Of a stretch of 64,000 bases of DNA, positions 8,183 through 18,782 are shown piece by piece. Below the pieces are notes generated by a model. The model was not told the origin of the DNA, made no database searches, and was given only the letters and a program-made list of their open reading frames with translations. The stretch is taken from assembly GCA_035571835.1 (NCBI GenBank), contig DATNBU010000040.1:1-64000 (forward strand), written 5' to 3'. Source of the stretch: Candidatus Limnocylindrales bacterium (lineage in GTDB: Bacteria > Desulfobacterota > Binatia > UBA1149 > CAITLU01). The translations under genes and the position numbers were made by a program. The stretch's first letter is position 1. Every line of letters starts with the position of its first letter.

Positions 8183-8227
8183 TGATTTCGCGGGTTTGCG
8201 AAATTGTACCTGTCCCTCTTTTTTTTC
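8183..8227. repeat. REP-like element R1 (GTACC type)
   Basis: Contains the hairpin ATTTCGC-n6-GCGAAAT followed by TTGTACCTGTCCCTC and a run of eight T. It ends immediately before the argG stop codon complement at 8229. Relative of R2. Confidence 0.7.
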
Positions 8228-8228
8228 G

Positions 8229-9446
8229 TCAGACTTTTCTGGTGCGGACCATGTTGCGGACTTTCAGGCGAAGGCCCGACAGCCGGATGAAGCCGGTGGC
8301 ATCGGCCTGGGTGTAGACCTCGTCTTCCTCGAACGTCGCGAGCGCGGGCACGTACAGCGAATCGTCCGACTTGCGGCCGGCCACGGTCGCCGAGCCCTTG
8401 TACAGCTTCATGCGCACGGTGCCGTTGACGCAGCGCTGCGACTCGTCGACCGCGGCCTGCAGCATCTCGCGCTCGGGCGCGAACCAGTAGCCGTAGTAGA
8501 CCATCTCGGCGTAGCGCGGAATCAGCGTATCGCGAAGGTGCATCACCTCGCGGTCGAGTGTCAGTGATTCGAGCGCGCGGTGCGCGATCGTGAGCACCGT
8601 TCCGCCGGGCGTCTCGTAGACGCCCCGCGATTTCATGCCGACGTAGCGGTTCTCGACGATGTCGGCGCGGCCGACGCCGTTGCGTCCGGCGATCTTGTTG
8701 AGCTTCGCCAGCAGGTCGAACGGGGCGAGCTTTTCGCCGTCGAGCGCGACCGGATCGCCCGAGATGTACTCGATCTCGACGTATTCGGCCTTGTCGGGAG
8801 CCTGCTCGGGCGAGACCGACAGCACGAACATGTCTTCGCGCGGCATCTGCCAAGGGTCTTCGAGCTCGATGCCCTCGAAGCTGATGTGCAGCACGTTGCG
8901 GTCCATGCTGTAGCCCTTGTCGCGCGTGACCGGCAGCGGGATGTCGTGCTTCTCGGCGAAATCGAACAGCTTGGCGCGCGAGTTGAGATCCCAGAAACGC
9001 CACGGCGCGATGACCTTGAGGTCGGGCGCGAGCGCAGCGTACGTGAGCTCGAATCGCACCTGGTCGTTGCCCTTGCCGGTCGCGCCGTGCGAGACGGAGT
9101 CGCTTCCGGTGCGCCGCGCGACTTCGATGTGGCGCTTGGCGATGACCGGCCGCGCGATCGACGTGCCGAGCAGATACGTGCCCTCGTAGACGGCTCCGGC
9201 GCGCAGCATCGGAAACACGAAGTCGCGCACGAACTCTTCGCGCAGGTCTTCGACGTACGCCTCGACGGCGCCGGTGCGAAATGCTTTCTGCCGCGCAGCC
9301 TCGAGGTCCTCGTCCTGGCCGACGTCGGCGATGTAGGCGACGACCTCGCAGCCGTACTGCTCGATCAGCCATTTGAGGATGACCGACGTGTCGAGCCCGC
9401 CGCTGTAGGCCAGCGCAATCTTCTTTGGCGTATCTTTTAAGCTCAC
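8229..9446 (-). CDS. argG: Argininosuccinate synthase
   Basis: 405 residues, the normal length. It condenses citrulline and aspartate with ATP. Motifs: [13 protein letters not shown] (ATP pyrophosphatase P-loop), [30 protein letters not shown] and [14 protein letters not shown]. It stands between argF and argH, separated from both by REP-like elements rather than by overlap, so it may be read from the same long transcript or from its own promoter. Confidence 0.95.
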   Translation of the reverse strand: MSLKDTPKKIALAYSGGLDTSVILKWLIEQYGCEVVAYIADVGQDEDLEAARQKAFRTGAVEAYVEDLREEFVRDFVFPMLRAGAVYEGTYLLGTSIARPVIAKRHIEVARRTGSDSVSHGATGKGNDQVRFELTYAALAPDLKVIAPWRFWDLNSRAKLFDFAEKHDIPLPVTRDKGYSMDRNVLHISFEGIELEDPWQMPREDMFVLSVSPEQAPDKAEYVEIEYISGDPVALDGEKLAPFDLLAKLNKIAGRNGVGRADIVENRYVGMKSRGVYETPGGTVLTIAHRALESLTLDREVMHLRDTLIPRYAEMVYYGYWFAPEREMLQAAVDESQRCVNGTVRMKLYKGSATVAGRKSDDSLYVPALATFEEDEVYTQADATGFIRLSGLRLKVRNMVRTRKV

Positions 9447-9460
9447 GTTCTCTTCCTAAG

Positions 9461-9563
9461 AAAAAGGGGACAGGTACATTAAAATTTCGCCTGCAAAATC
9501 ACGACGGGCGAAAGTGGCTCGCCCGATTTTCCACACGTTTTTTAAATGTACCTGTCCCTGTTT
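9461..9563. repeat. REP-like element R2 (GTACC type inverted pair)
   Basis: A 103-bp element with inverted ends GGGGACAGGTACATT (9467-9481) and AATGTACCTGTCCCTG near 9545-9560. Inside is GGGCGA...TCGCCC, so it can fold as a long hairpin. It abuts the argF stop codon (9564-9566). Confidence 0.8.
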
Positions 9564-10486
9564 TCATGCTGCCTCGGGGGCTCCGGCGAGCCATGCGAGG
9601 ATTGCTTTCTGGATATGAAGGCGGTTCTCGGCCTGCTCGAGCACGACGGCGCGCGGGCCTTCGAGCACTTCGGCCGTGATCTCTTCTCCGCGATGCGCCG
9701 GAAGGCAGTGCATCACGAGCGCACCGTCCGCGGCCGTCTCGAGAAGCTTCGCGTTCACCTGGAACTTCGCGAACACCTTGCGGCGCCTTTCGGCCTCGGC
9801 TTCCTGTCCCATGCTCGTCCACACGTCGGTGTACAGCACGTCGGCGCCGCGCGCGGCGTCTTCGACGTCGTGCGTGACGCGGATCCGGCCGGGCGCGGCG
9901 GCCTGGGTCTCGGCCAGGATGTCTGCGTCCGGCTCGTAGCCCTTCGGGCACGCGAGCACGAAATCAAAGCCGATCTTGGCGGCCGCCAGGATCCACGAGT
10001 GCACCATGTTGTTGCCGTCGCCGATGAACGCGAGGCGCATGCCTTCGAGCGACCCGCGCAGCTCGGACAGCGTCATCAGGTCGGCGAGGATCTGGCACGG
10101 ATGGTACAGGTCGGAAAGGCCGTTGATCACCGGCACGGTGGCGCCGCGCGCCAGCTCGACGACCGAATCGTGCGAGAACGTGCGCGCGACGATCAGGTCG
10201 ACCCATCGCGACAGGTTGGCCGCGACGTCGCCGCTGGTCTCGCGCATGCCGAGCTGGATGTCGCCCGGCGCGAGATAGATCGCGCCGCCGCCGAGCTGGT
10301 ACATGCCGGTTTCGAACGTCACGCGCGTCCTCAGGCTCGGCTTCTCGAAGATCATCGCGAGCGTGCGGCCCGACAGCCACGGATGCGGCCGTTTCGCGCG
10401 CACGTCGGCTTTCAGCCTGCGCGCGAGCGCGATCAGGTCCTTGATCTCCTGCTTGGACACGTCGCGCAGGGTGACGAGGTCGCGTT

Positions 10487-10490
<4 letters not shown>
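9564..10490 (-). CDS. argF: Ornithine carbamoyltransferase
   Basis: 308 residues. It makes citrulline from ornithine and carbamoyl phosphate. Carbamoyl-phosphate site FEKPSLRTRVTFE (variant of SxRT), then DLYHPCQILADLMT, GDGNNMVHSW, TDVWTSMGQE and the ornithine-side HCLPAHRGEEIT. ATG 10488-10490 overlaps the argD stop by 4 bp (ATGA), so argD-argF are translationally coupled. Confidence 0.95.
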
Positions 10491-11706
<1,216 letters not shown>

Positions 11707-11710
<4 letters not shown>

Positions 11711-12687
11711 TTCGCTTTTGCCTTCCTGCCGCTGGCAGCGCGCGTCGGTTTTTTCACGGAGCCGGCGGATTTCCGCCGCGACGCCGGCTGGAGCAAGACT
11801 GGCTCCCCGTCGAGCACGATTTCGGTGCCGACGCCTGCGGCCGTGAAGATCTCGAGCAGCACCGCGTGTCGGACGCGCCCGTCGATGATGTGCACCTGTC
11901 CGACGCCGCCGCGCAGCGCATCGATTGCGCACTCGACCTTCGGCACCATGCCGGCCGCGATCGAGCCCGCGTGAATCTGCTTGCGCGCCTCCGGCTCGGA
12001 AAGCCGCGACTGCAGCTCGCCGCCGGCCTTCATGATGCCGGCGACGTCCGTCAGAAGGATCAGCTTCTCGGCCTTGAGGCCGCGTGCGATCTCGGCGGCT
12101 GCAACATCGGCGTTGACGTTGAACGTGCGGCCGTCGGCATCCGTCGCGATCGGCGCGATCACCGGGATGAAGTCGGTTCCGTCGATGTGCTCGAGGATCT
12201 CCGGGTTGATGTGCGTGATGCGGCCGACCATGCCGACGTCGACGAGCTCGGCCTTCTTGCCTTTTTCGGAAATGCGCACGGCAAGCTTCTCGGCAATCAG
12301 CAGGTTGCCGTCCTTGCCGGTCAGGCCGACGGCCTTTCCGCCGTGCTTGTGGATCATCCCGACGATCTCTTTGTTGATCTGCCCGCCGAGGACCATCTCG
12401 ACGATCTCCATCGTGGCTTCGTCGGTGACCCGCATGCCGCGCACGAAGCGCGTGGCGATGCCGTGGCGCTTGAGTGCCTCCTCGATCTGCGGACCGCCTC
12501 CATGCACGATGACCGGCCGCAGCCCGAGCGACTTCAGCAGCACGACGTCTTCGGCGAAGCCGGCCTTGAGCTTGTCGTCGAGCATCGCATGGCCGCCGTA
12601 CTTGATAACGACGACGCGCCCCGCAAAGCGCCGCAGGTACGGAAGCGCTTCGAGCAGGACGTCGGCCTTTGCGATGAGCTCTTTCAC
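11707..12687 (-). CDS. argB: Acetylglutamate kinase
   Basis: 326 residues from GTG 12685-12687, which has GAGAGG nine bases upstream and gives VKELIAKADVLLEALPYLRR, the usual ArgB N-terminus; a GTG at 12711 is less likely because it lies against the repeat. It phosphorylates N-acetylglutamate. Motifs VIKYGGHAM, VIVHGGGPQI, NVNADVAAAEIA and LTDVAGI. After the normal end (about residue 298) a basic tail of nearly 30 residues rich in Lys, Arg, Ala and Ser follows. First gene of the minus-strand arginine cluster; ATGA overlap with argD. Confidence 0.93.
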
Positions 12688-12711
12688 GGCATTGTTCCTC
12701 TCCGAAAACAC

Positions 12712-12788
12712 AAATCGGGGACAGACACCGATTTCGGAAAATCGGGGACAGACACCGATTTCGGGAAATCAGTGTCTGTCCCGGATTT
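12712..12788. repeat. REP-like element R3 (GACACC type, three units)
   Basis: Two direct units of AAATCGGGGACAGACACCG followed by one inverted unit (AGTGTCTGTCCC). It sits just upstream of argB, so it may separate the arg cluster from xerC. The remaining part to 12975 holds nothing I recognise. Confidence 0.8.
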
Positions 12789-12975
12789 TCAGTCGTCGGA
12801 TGGCTGGGCGCTCGACTGCCGCTTTCCGGAGTGACTTGCCTATATCGCGGCCACTGCCGGGCTTCCAACGATCCGCACGCAGAAATTCGAGCTTTGCAGG
12901 AGGTGGCAGCCCCGGAGATCGCAGAGCTCCGGCCGCCGCTGCGCTCGCCGAGACGCTGCGCTGCCGGGCCTGCCG

Positions 12976-13968
12976 TCAGGCTCGCGGGTGCGCCTTGTCG
13001 TAGACGGCGGTGAGCTTGCCGAGCTCGAGATGCGTGTAGCGCTGGGTCGTCGCGATCGATGCGTGCCCGAGCATCTCCTGGATCGCGCGCAGGTCGGCGC
13101 CGTTTTCGAGCAGGTGCGTCGCGAACGAGTGCCGCAGCGAATGGGGCGTGGCGTGGGCGGCGATCGCCGCCGCGGCAAGATGCCGCTCGACGATCCGCCC
13201 GATGCTGCGGGTCGACAGCCGGGTTCCGCGCGCGTTCAGGAAAACGGCCTTTGCATCGCCATGCGCGAGCTTCCAGCTGCGCCGGTATTCGCCGAGCGCG
13301 GCGAGCGCGTCGGCGCCGACCGGCACGATACGCTCCTTGCTTCCCTTGCCGAGCACCCGGACGACGCCGAGCCCCTCATGGATCGACGTCCAGTTCAGGC
13401 CGGCGCACTCGGCCGCGCGAAGCCCGCACGAGTACAGCATCTCGAGCAGCGCCCGGTCGCGCAGGCCGGTCGGCTTTTTGAGATCGGGCGCGGCAAGCAG
13501 GGCAGACATGTCGTCGATCGACAGGTGAACGGGCAGTCGCTTCGGGATCTTCGGTGCCGTGACCGCCGCGCACGGGTCAGTCGGTGACGCCGCTTCGCCG
13601 GTCGACTTCTCCGCGACCGCGGCGCGCTCGCGCGCCAGCCAGCGGAAGAATGCACGCAGGGCGGCGAGCTTGCGGGCCGTCGTCGAGCGCGCACTGTCGC
13701 GAAGTCGCGCGGCGAGGAAGGCCCGGACCGCCGCGACGCCGTTCCCCTCGGAGTCGTCGGGAGCGAGCCTGTTGCCCGACGGCGACGAGACGACTGATAC
13801 ACCGGGTGTCTCACCTCGCTCGACGAGGAAGTCGAGGAACTGGCGAAGGTCGGCCAGGTACGCGCGCCGCGTGTTCGGCGACAGGCCGGACTCGACGGCA
13901 AGCGCGCGCTCGAACAGGTCGAGCAGCTCCAGATGGGACGCGGAGGTTTCGGACACGGCTTCCAGCAT
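12976..13968 (-). CDS. xerC: Tyrosine recombinase, XerC-like
   Basis: 330 residues from ATG 13966-13968. N-terminal SAM-like core-binding domain (SGLSPNTRRAYLADLRQFLDF) and C-terminal catalytic domain with Arg in YSCGLRAAE, Lys in GKGSKER, HSLRHSFATHLL, GHASIATTQRY (nucleophile Tyr). All catalytic residues are present. Chromosome-dimer resolution is the usual role of single chromosomal XerC. A 30-residue insert rich in Ser/Gly between helices near residues 45-65 makes it longer than E. coli XerC. No flanking integrase target or tRNA is visible, so a chromosomal rather than phage function is favoured. Confidence 0.85.
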   Translation of the reverse strand: MLEAVSETSASHLELLDLFERALAVESGLSPNTRRAYLADLRQFLDFLVERGETPGVSVVSSPSGNRLAPDDSEGNGVAAVRAFLAARLRDSARSTTARKLAALRAFFRWLARERAAVAEKSTGEAASPTDPCAAVTAPKIPKRLPVHLSIDDMSALLAAPDLKKPTGLRDRALLEMLYSCGLRAAECAGLNWTSIHEGLGVVRVLGKGSKERIVPVGADALAALGEYRRSWKLAHGDAKAVFLNARGTRLSTRSIGRIVERHLAAAAIAAHATPHSLRHSFATHLLENGADLRAIQEMLGHASIATTQRYTHLELGKLTAVYDKAHPRA

Positions 13969-13984
13969 GGTATCACGCCGGATC

Positions 13985-14779
13985 ATGTCTGCTGCACGAA
14001 ACGAGGCCGCGACGCTGCCGCCGATTCCGAGCGAACGCGTCGAGTTCCCGTCGCGTCGCGGCAACCTTCTGGTCGGCGACATCCATCGCGCTGCGGCCGG
14101 GAGCACCAGATGGCTGGTGCTCTGTCACGGAATGGAGTCGACGCGCGGAGGGACCAAGCAGACGGCCATCGCCGAGCGTTTCGTTCCCGCCGGCTACAAC
14201 GTGCTGCGTTTCGACTTTTCGTTCGTCGGCGATTCGGAAGGCGAGTACGAGGACCTGACGGTCACCGCCGAGGTCGACGACGCGCTCGGCGCGCTCGACT
14301 TCATGCACCAGTTCGGCGGCAGCGAATCCACGCTCATCGGCTCGAGTCTTGGCGGGCTGGTTGCGCTGCTGGCCGCGGCCCAGGCTCCGCATCTCGTCAG
14401 CTCGCTCGCGCTGATCGCCGCGGTCGCCGATGCACGCATTTTCACCGACGGGCTCACCGACAAGGCGATCGCCGACTGGCGTACGCGCGGTCGCCGGCGC
14501 GTCGGTTCGGGATTTCTGCGGCCGGGCTTTTATGACGACGTGCTGCGCATCGATGCGCCCGCGACGATGCGCGCGCTTTCGATGCCGGTGCTCGTGATGC
14601 ACGGCGAGGCCGACACCGTGGTGCCGCCGTCGCATGCCGAGATCATCCGTGCGAACGTGGCCGGGCCATGCACGGTCGAGTACTTCGCCGGCGTCGGTCA
14701 TCGCTTCGAGGAACCCGGTGCGCTCGAGCGACTGCTCGACGTGCTCGGCAGCTGGCTCGCGCGCGTCCAGGGAACGTAA
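13985..14779 (+). CDS. Alpha/beta hydrolase (esterase/acyl-peptidase-like)
   Basis: 264 residues. LVLCHGMESTRGGTK oxyanion region, nucleophile elbow GSSLGG, acid in MHGEADTVVPP and His in GVGHRFEEPG: a complete catalytic triad. The ATG at 13985 faces the xerC start across 16 bp, so the two promoters must overlap; an in-frame ATG at 13967 is possible. It is followed after 3 bp by the zinc-ribbon gene. Substrate unknown. Confidence 0.78.
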   Translation: MSAARNEAATLPPIPSERVEFPSRRGNLLVGDIHRAAAGSTRWLVLCHGMESTRGGTKQTAIAERFVPAGYNVLRFDFSFVGDSEGEYEDLTVTAEVDDALGALDFMHQFGGSESTLIGSSLGGLVALLAAAQAPHLVSSLALIAAVADARIFTDGLTDKAIADWRTRGRRRVGSGFLRPGFYDDVLRIDAPATMRALSMPVLVMHGEADTVVPPSHAEIIRANVAGPCTVEYFAGVGHRFEEPGALERLLDVLGSWLARVQGT

Positions 14780-14782
14780 GCC

Positions 14783-15082
14783 GTGATGTGGCGGGTTCGT
14801 TGCCACGCCTGCTCGTCGGAATTCGACTCCGACGATCCGATCGGTCGCTCCGCGCGCTGCGAAAGGTGCGGGAGCGAGCTGCGCTGCTGCAGGAACTGCC
14901 GCTTCTACGACCTGTCGTCCTATAACGAGTGCGCCGAGCCGTCGGCCGAGCGCGTGCTCGAAAAAGATCGCGCGAACTTCTGCGACTATTTCTCGCCCGC
15001 GAGCGGCGAGCGCGGCGCTGGAATTCCCGCCGCGAAGCCCGACAGCCTGTCCGAGCTCGAAAAGCTCTTCCGCAAAAACTGA
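14783..15082 (+). CDS. Small zinc-ribbon protein
   Basis: 99 residues. Paired cysteines CHAC...CERC and then CCRNC form a rubredoxin/zinc-ribbon-like knuckle, followed by FYDLSSYNECAEPSAERVLEKDRANFCDYF. Conserved hypothetical of the kind seen in deltaproteobacteria; function unknown. Start is GTG 14783 or the adjacent ATG 14786, after GGAACG. Same strand and close to the hydrolase, so likely one transcript. Confidence 0.7.
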   Translation: MMWRVRCHACSSEFDSDDPIGRSARCERCGSELRCCRNCRFYDLSSYNECAEPSAERVLEKDRANFCDYFSPASGERGAGIPAAKPDSLSELEKLFRKN

Positions 15083-15130
15083 CATCGGAAGCGGTCGCCG
15101 TTTCGCGATCCCACGAACTCGGAGTCTGCG

Positions 15131-15184
15131 CGAAATCGGTGTCTGTCCCCGATTTCGCGAAATCAGTGTCTGTCCCCGATTTTC
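15131..15184. repeat. REP-like element R4 (GACACC type inverted tandem)
   Basis: CGAAATCGGTGTCTGTCCCC followed by a second diverged unit in the same direction. It ends exactly before the stop codon complement (15185-15187) of the enoyl-CoA hydratase. Confidence 0.8.
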
Positions 15185-15973
15185 TCAGCGACCGCGGAAG
15201 ACCGGGGGGCGTTTCTCGCGCATTGCGCCGATGCCTTCGGCGGCGTCGGCTGTCGTGAACGTGATGGCCTGTTCGGAGGCTTCGCGGGCGATCGCTTCGT
15301 CGATCGTGTGCGAATCGCCGCAGCGCAGGGTCTGCTTGAGCGAACGCACGGCAAGCGGCGCCGCGCTCGCGATTGCCGAGGCGAGCTCGGCGACGACCGC
15401 ATCGAAGTCGTCACCGGCGATGCGGTTGGCGATGCCGAGCGCGAGGGCTTCGTCGGCGCCGATCATGCGGCCCGTGTAAAGCAGGTCGGCGGCCGCCGAC
15501 GGTCCGATGAGGCGCGGCAGGTTCCAGGTCGCGGCCATGCCCGGATGAATCCCGAGCCGCACGAACGTCATGCCGACGCGCGCATCCTTGTGCATCACAC
15601 GCAGGTCGGCCCCGAGCGCGAAGCAGAATCCTGCACCGACGGCATGCCCGTTGATCGCCGCGATCGAAGGCACACGCAGGTCGCGGATCGAAAGGAACGC
15701 GCGATAGAAGCTCTCTCCTCCGCCAAGACCTTCCTCGGCGTCACCCGAGCCAGCCTCCGCGCCGAGAGTCCTTAAGTCCGCGCCCGAGCAGAACCCCTTT
15801 CCGGCGCCGGTGATCATGACCACTCTGACGTCGTCGTCGCCGTTGAGCGTCTCGACCGCGCGAACCATCTCTCGACCCATCTGCGGCGTCATCGCATTGC
15901 GCTCGGCCGGCCGGTTGAGCGTAATGCGGCCGATCGGACCGTCTCTCGTCACGTCGATCTGTTCGAAAGACAT
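15185..15973 (-). CDS. Enoyl-CoA hydratase/isomerase family protein
   Basis: 262 residues, crotonase fold. ITLNRPAERNAMT, GAGKGFCSGADL (oxyanion hole), NGHAVGAGFCFALGADLRV and GIHPGMAATWNLPRLIG. The acidic residues expected for classical hydratases are not both clear (HPGMAATWN instead of PGxGGT), so isomerase or other crotonase chemistry is possible. Stands alone, convergent with the zinc-ribbon gene. Confidence 0.85.
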   Translation of the reverse strand: MSFEQIDVTRDGPIGRITLNRPAERNAMTPQMGREMVRAVETLNGDDDVRVVMITGAGKGFCSGADLRTLGAEAGSGDAEEGLGGGESFYRAFLSIRDLRVPSIAAINGHAVGAGFCFALGADLRVMHKDARVGMTFVRLGIHPGMAATWNLPRLIGPSAAADLLYTGRMIGADEALALGIANRIAGDDFDAVVAELASAIASAAPLAVRSLKQTLRCGDSHTIDEAIAREASEQAITFTTADAAEGIGAMREKRPPVFRGR

Positions 15974-16089
15974 CGTTGCTCCCTCATGCTCGCGTCAGTA
16001 GAATCCGCGTCCACTAACCCGCCACGAGCATGCAGTCAAAACAGCTTTCCGATCCCGGTTTGAAACATGCCCAGCCTGAAGAGGTTCCT

Positions 16090-18015
16090 GTGAACGATAT
16101 CCGGACCATGCTGCCTCGCGTCGCTCTCGTACTCCTTGCTCTGTCGCTGCCCGTGATGGCGACGGCCCAGCGCGCGCAAAAGCTGGACGAGAAGCAGGAA
16201 AAACAGGCGGAGGCGCAGCAGGCCGAGGCCGCTGCAATCGCTGCGCTCGGCAGCCAGGTGCCGCCGGCCAACGCCATCGGGCTTGCGACGATCCTGCGCT
16301 CCGGCGACCGGTCTGTCTTTGCCGCGCTCTCCAAGTCGAGCGGCGACGCGTTCGAGGCGTCCGGCATCGATGTCGATTTCGTCACGGTCAAGTTCGGTCC
16401 TCTCAAGATTCAGAACGCGCACGTTTCGCTGACGCCTTCGGCCGACGGCCGTTCGTGCCGCTTCGCGATTACCGGAACGCCGTTCGGAGAAGGCTCGACG
16501 CTGGAGGCGTCCGGAACCGCCGAATGGGGCGTCGGTCCGCTCGGCGGCGACAAGCTCGATCTCGTCTATGCGGTCGGCAACGCTCCGGTCGAAGCCGTGC
16601 GCACGTTTCTTCCCGGCCGCATCGATCCGAGCTTCCGGGGCATGGTCGGCTTCCATGGAAAAGCGAGCGGCATCATCAACGAAACGACGACCGAAGATGC
16701 GCCGGCGACGCCGCTGCGCGGCGATTTCGAGGCGATGCTCGACTGGCAGATCCTCGGTCGCACGGCTCCGGCGACGATCAACGGCAATTTTTCTCTCGAC
16801 GACAAGATGGTCAGGATCTCGGGCGGCCACATCAAATGGCAGGATTTCGACCTCGCGCTGCGCGGATGGTTCGAGCCGTTTCCGACCGGAAAAATCGAGC
16901 TGACTGCGCTCTTCAACGACATCGACGCCCACAAGGTCGCCGTCGACTGGAACGTTCCGCCGCCGTGGCAGCCGACCGCCACGCTGACCGGGCAGTTCAA
17001 TCTCACCGGCAAGCAGGGCCAGTCGATGCTCAAGTACGAAGCCAGGGCACCGAGCGCCGACGTGCCCGGGCTCGGCGGCTATAACGTCCACATGGTCAAA
17101 CCGAAGTTCACCGGCAGCATCCTCGTAATCAATGCGGATGCCTCGGTGACGTTCCTGCCGGAGCAGTGGAGCGTCGGCGGAATCGATCTCGGATCGCTGC
17201 CGTCGGGAATCCTGTGGTTCCGCGACAAGGTCATGTACAACGCGTCGAACTCGCCGCTGTGGGGCGGTGAAAACGACGCGACGATCTCGTACAAACCGGC
17301 CGAGCATCCGGCGTTCACGATGTCGGGACGGATCAAGGGCGCAGACGGGCGCATCATGGCGCAACGCCTCTTGCCGCAGCTCGGACTCGACGCCGAGGGA
17401 TACGGATCGGTCTCGTACATCTTCGGGCAGGATGTCGAGCGCAAGCCCCAGTGGTCCGTGCACGGCTCGCTGCTGACCGGCCGCATCGGCAACGTCGATC
17501 TGTTCGCGCGCACGCTCGATGCGCTCGGGGCGGCCGATCCTTCGATCAAGGTTGCCGATGCAGCCGCCGATATGCCGAAGCCGCGCCATGGAACCGGCAC
17601 CCGCATCGACAAGTTCTTCTTCGAAGCCGAGAAAAACGCCGACGCATATTCGCTCGGCGGAATGTTCCTTCGCGCCGAGGAATTCCAGCTCGATGCGGAT
17701 GGCGAATATTCCGAGGCGTCCGGCCTCAATCTCGACGGTACCGTGATGTTCCCGCCCGCCGCGGTCGACAAGCTCGCCGCGTCGGCGCCGTGGATCAAGG
17801 CCCTGCGGGTCGAAGGCGGGCCGATGTACGTTCCGGTCGCCATTACCGGCAAGACGCAGAGCCCGGCGGTCGCGCTCGCGCCCGGTTACGCAGAGCTGCT
17901 CGCCAGTACCAAGCGCGGCGAGCCGGTGACTGCGCCGGGCATCAAGCATGCGCGCAAAGTCGGAGCGGAAAACGTTGCGAGCATTCCCGGCGATCCGAAC
18001 GCGATCAACGAGTAA
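16090..18015 (+). CDS. Secreted/inner-membrane AsmA/TamB-like protein
   Basis: About 641 residues from GTG 16090, which follows GAAGAGG; an upstream ATG at 16030 has no such site. A signal sequence (MLPRVALVLLALSLPVMATAQ) is followed by a short Gln/Ala coiled segment, then repeated beta-rich stretches (NGNFSLDDKMVRISGG, LTGQFNLTGK, VHGSLLTGRIGNVDLFA) like AsmA/DUF3971 proteins that span the periplasm and move lipids. No clear Pfam-type hallmark is visible, so the assignment rests on general pattern. Followed by two small genes on the same strand. Confidence 0.5.
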   Translation: MNDIRTMLPRVALVLLALSLPVMATAQRAQKLDEKQEKQAEAQQAEAAAIAALGSQVPPANAIGLATILRSGDRSVFAALSKSSGDAFEASGIDVDFVTVKFGPLKIQNAHVSLTPSADGRSCRFAITGTPFGEGSTLEASGTAEWGVGPLGGDKLDLVYAVGNAPVEAVRTFLPGRIDPSFRGMVGFHGKASGIINETTTEDAPATPLRGDFEAMLDWQILGRTAPATINGNFSLDDKMVRISGGHIKWQDFDLALRGWFEPFPTGKIELTALFNDIDAHKVAVDWNVPPPWQPTATLTGQFNLTGKQGQSMLKYEARAPSADVPGLGGYNVHMVKPKFTGSILVINADASVTFLPEQWSVGGIDLGSLPSGILWFRDKVMYNASNSPLWGGENDATISYKPAEHPAFTMSGRIKGADGRIMAQRLLPQLGLDAEGYGSVSYIFGQDVERKPQWSVHGSLLTGRIGNVDLFARTLDALGAADPSIKVADAAADMPKPRHGTGTRIDKFFFEAEKNADAYSLGGMFLRAEEFQLDADGEYSEASGLNLDGTVMFPPAAVDKLAASAPWIKALRVEGGPMYVPVAITGKTQSPAVALAPGYAELLASTKRGEPVTAPGIKHARKVGAENVASIPGDPNAINE

Positions 18016-18036
18016 GAGGCCGGGCGCGGCCTCGCC

Positions 18037-18357
18037 ATGCTCTGGCTCGCGCTGACGACTGCGCTGCTGCTTGCCCTGGCCTTCACCGGTTATCGGAAGG
18101 TCAGGCGGCTTCGCTTCCGGCGTGCTCTCGCAGCGCTCGAGGGCGGCTCGCGCGCGACCGCGCTCGAGATCGATGCGTTCTCCGAGATCGAAGATCATCT
18201 CGCGATACGCGAGTGCCCGTGCGGCGGGCTGCTCGCGAGTCTTGGCGAACGCAGCGAGCCCGACGGCAAGCGCATCTTTCGAGTAGTGCGCGTCGAGTGC
18301 CGCCGCTGCGAGGAGCTCGCCGAGATCTGGTTCGACGCAACCCGTGCGTATCATTGA
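18037..18357 (+). CDS. Small single-pass membrane protein with CPC/CRRC cysteines
   Basis: 106 residues. An N-terminal hydrophobic helix (MLWLALTTALLLALAFTGY) is followed by a basic stretch and a soluble part with IRECPCGGLLASLG and VECRRCEELAEIWF, a likely zinc knuckle. I do not recognise the family. It lies 21 bp after the AsmA-like gene. Confidence 0.6.
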   Translation: MLWLALTTALLLALAFTGYRKVRRLRFRRALAALEGGSRATALEIDAFSEIEDHLAIRECPCGGLLASLGERSEPDGKRIFRVVRVECRRCEELAEIWFDATRAYH

Positions 18358-18403
18358 GCCCGGGGGCGTGCCGGTGCATCGTACCCATCACCTGCCTGCG
18401 AAG

Positions 18404-18754
18404 ATGAACATGGAAATCCGCCCCATCGATACCGCAGAGAACGAGTACGACAGCGTGCTCGGAGTCTACACGCTTTTCGTCTCGCTGCCGCGCGCCGAGA
18501 CGGTGTACTTCCGGCTCGTTGCCGAAGCGTGGGAAGACTATGCGGTAGTGCGTACGATGGAGCGCTTCCATGGTCCGCAGCGCACCGAGACGCTGGTCGT
18601 CGCAATGGCCGTTCCGGACTATCTCGAGCCTTGCTCGCGCAGCCTCGCGCGTCTGGTCGCCGAAGTCGACGGCCGCCAGGTGCCGACGACTCCTGCGCTT
18701 CGCGCGGCGCTGCGCCGCGATCTGCTTGGACCGGATGCCGACCGTCCGGACTAA
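18404..18754 (+). CDS. DUF4911-like small protein
   Basis: 116 residues from ATG 18404 (a GTG at 18344 would overlap the previous gene by 14 bp). The core YTLFVSLPRAETVYFRLVAE, AWEDYAVVRTME and VVAMAVPDYLE resembles DUF4911 proteins of deltaproteobacteria, whose function is unknown. The stop is 28 bp from the convergent tatC stop. Confidence 0.55.
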   Translation: MNMEIRPIDTAENEYDSVLGVYTLFVSLPRAETVYFRLVAEAWEDYAVVRTMERFHGPQRTETLVVAMAVPDYLEPCSRSLARLVAEVDGRQVPTTPALRAALRRDLLGPDADRPD

Positions 18755-18782
18755 TCTTCGCAGGATGACGCCGGCGGAATGA

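Noticed and set aside
12789-12975. Possible small gene between R3 and xerC
   Set aside because: The only minus-strand frames there are short, contain stops and have no ribosome site.
16036-18354. A 772-residue reading antisense to the AsmA-like protein
   Set aside because: High-GC antisense artefact: no family motifs, while the sense frame has a signal peptide and ribosome site.
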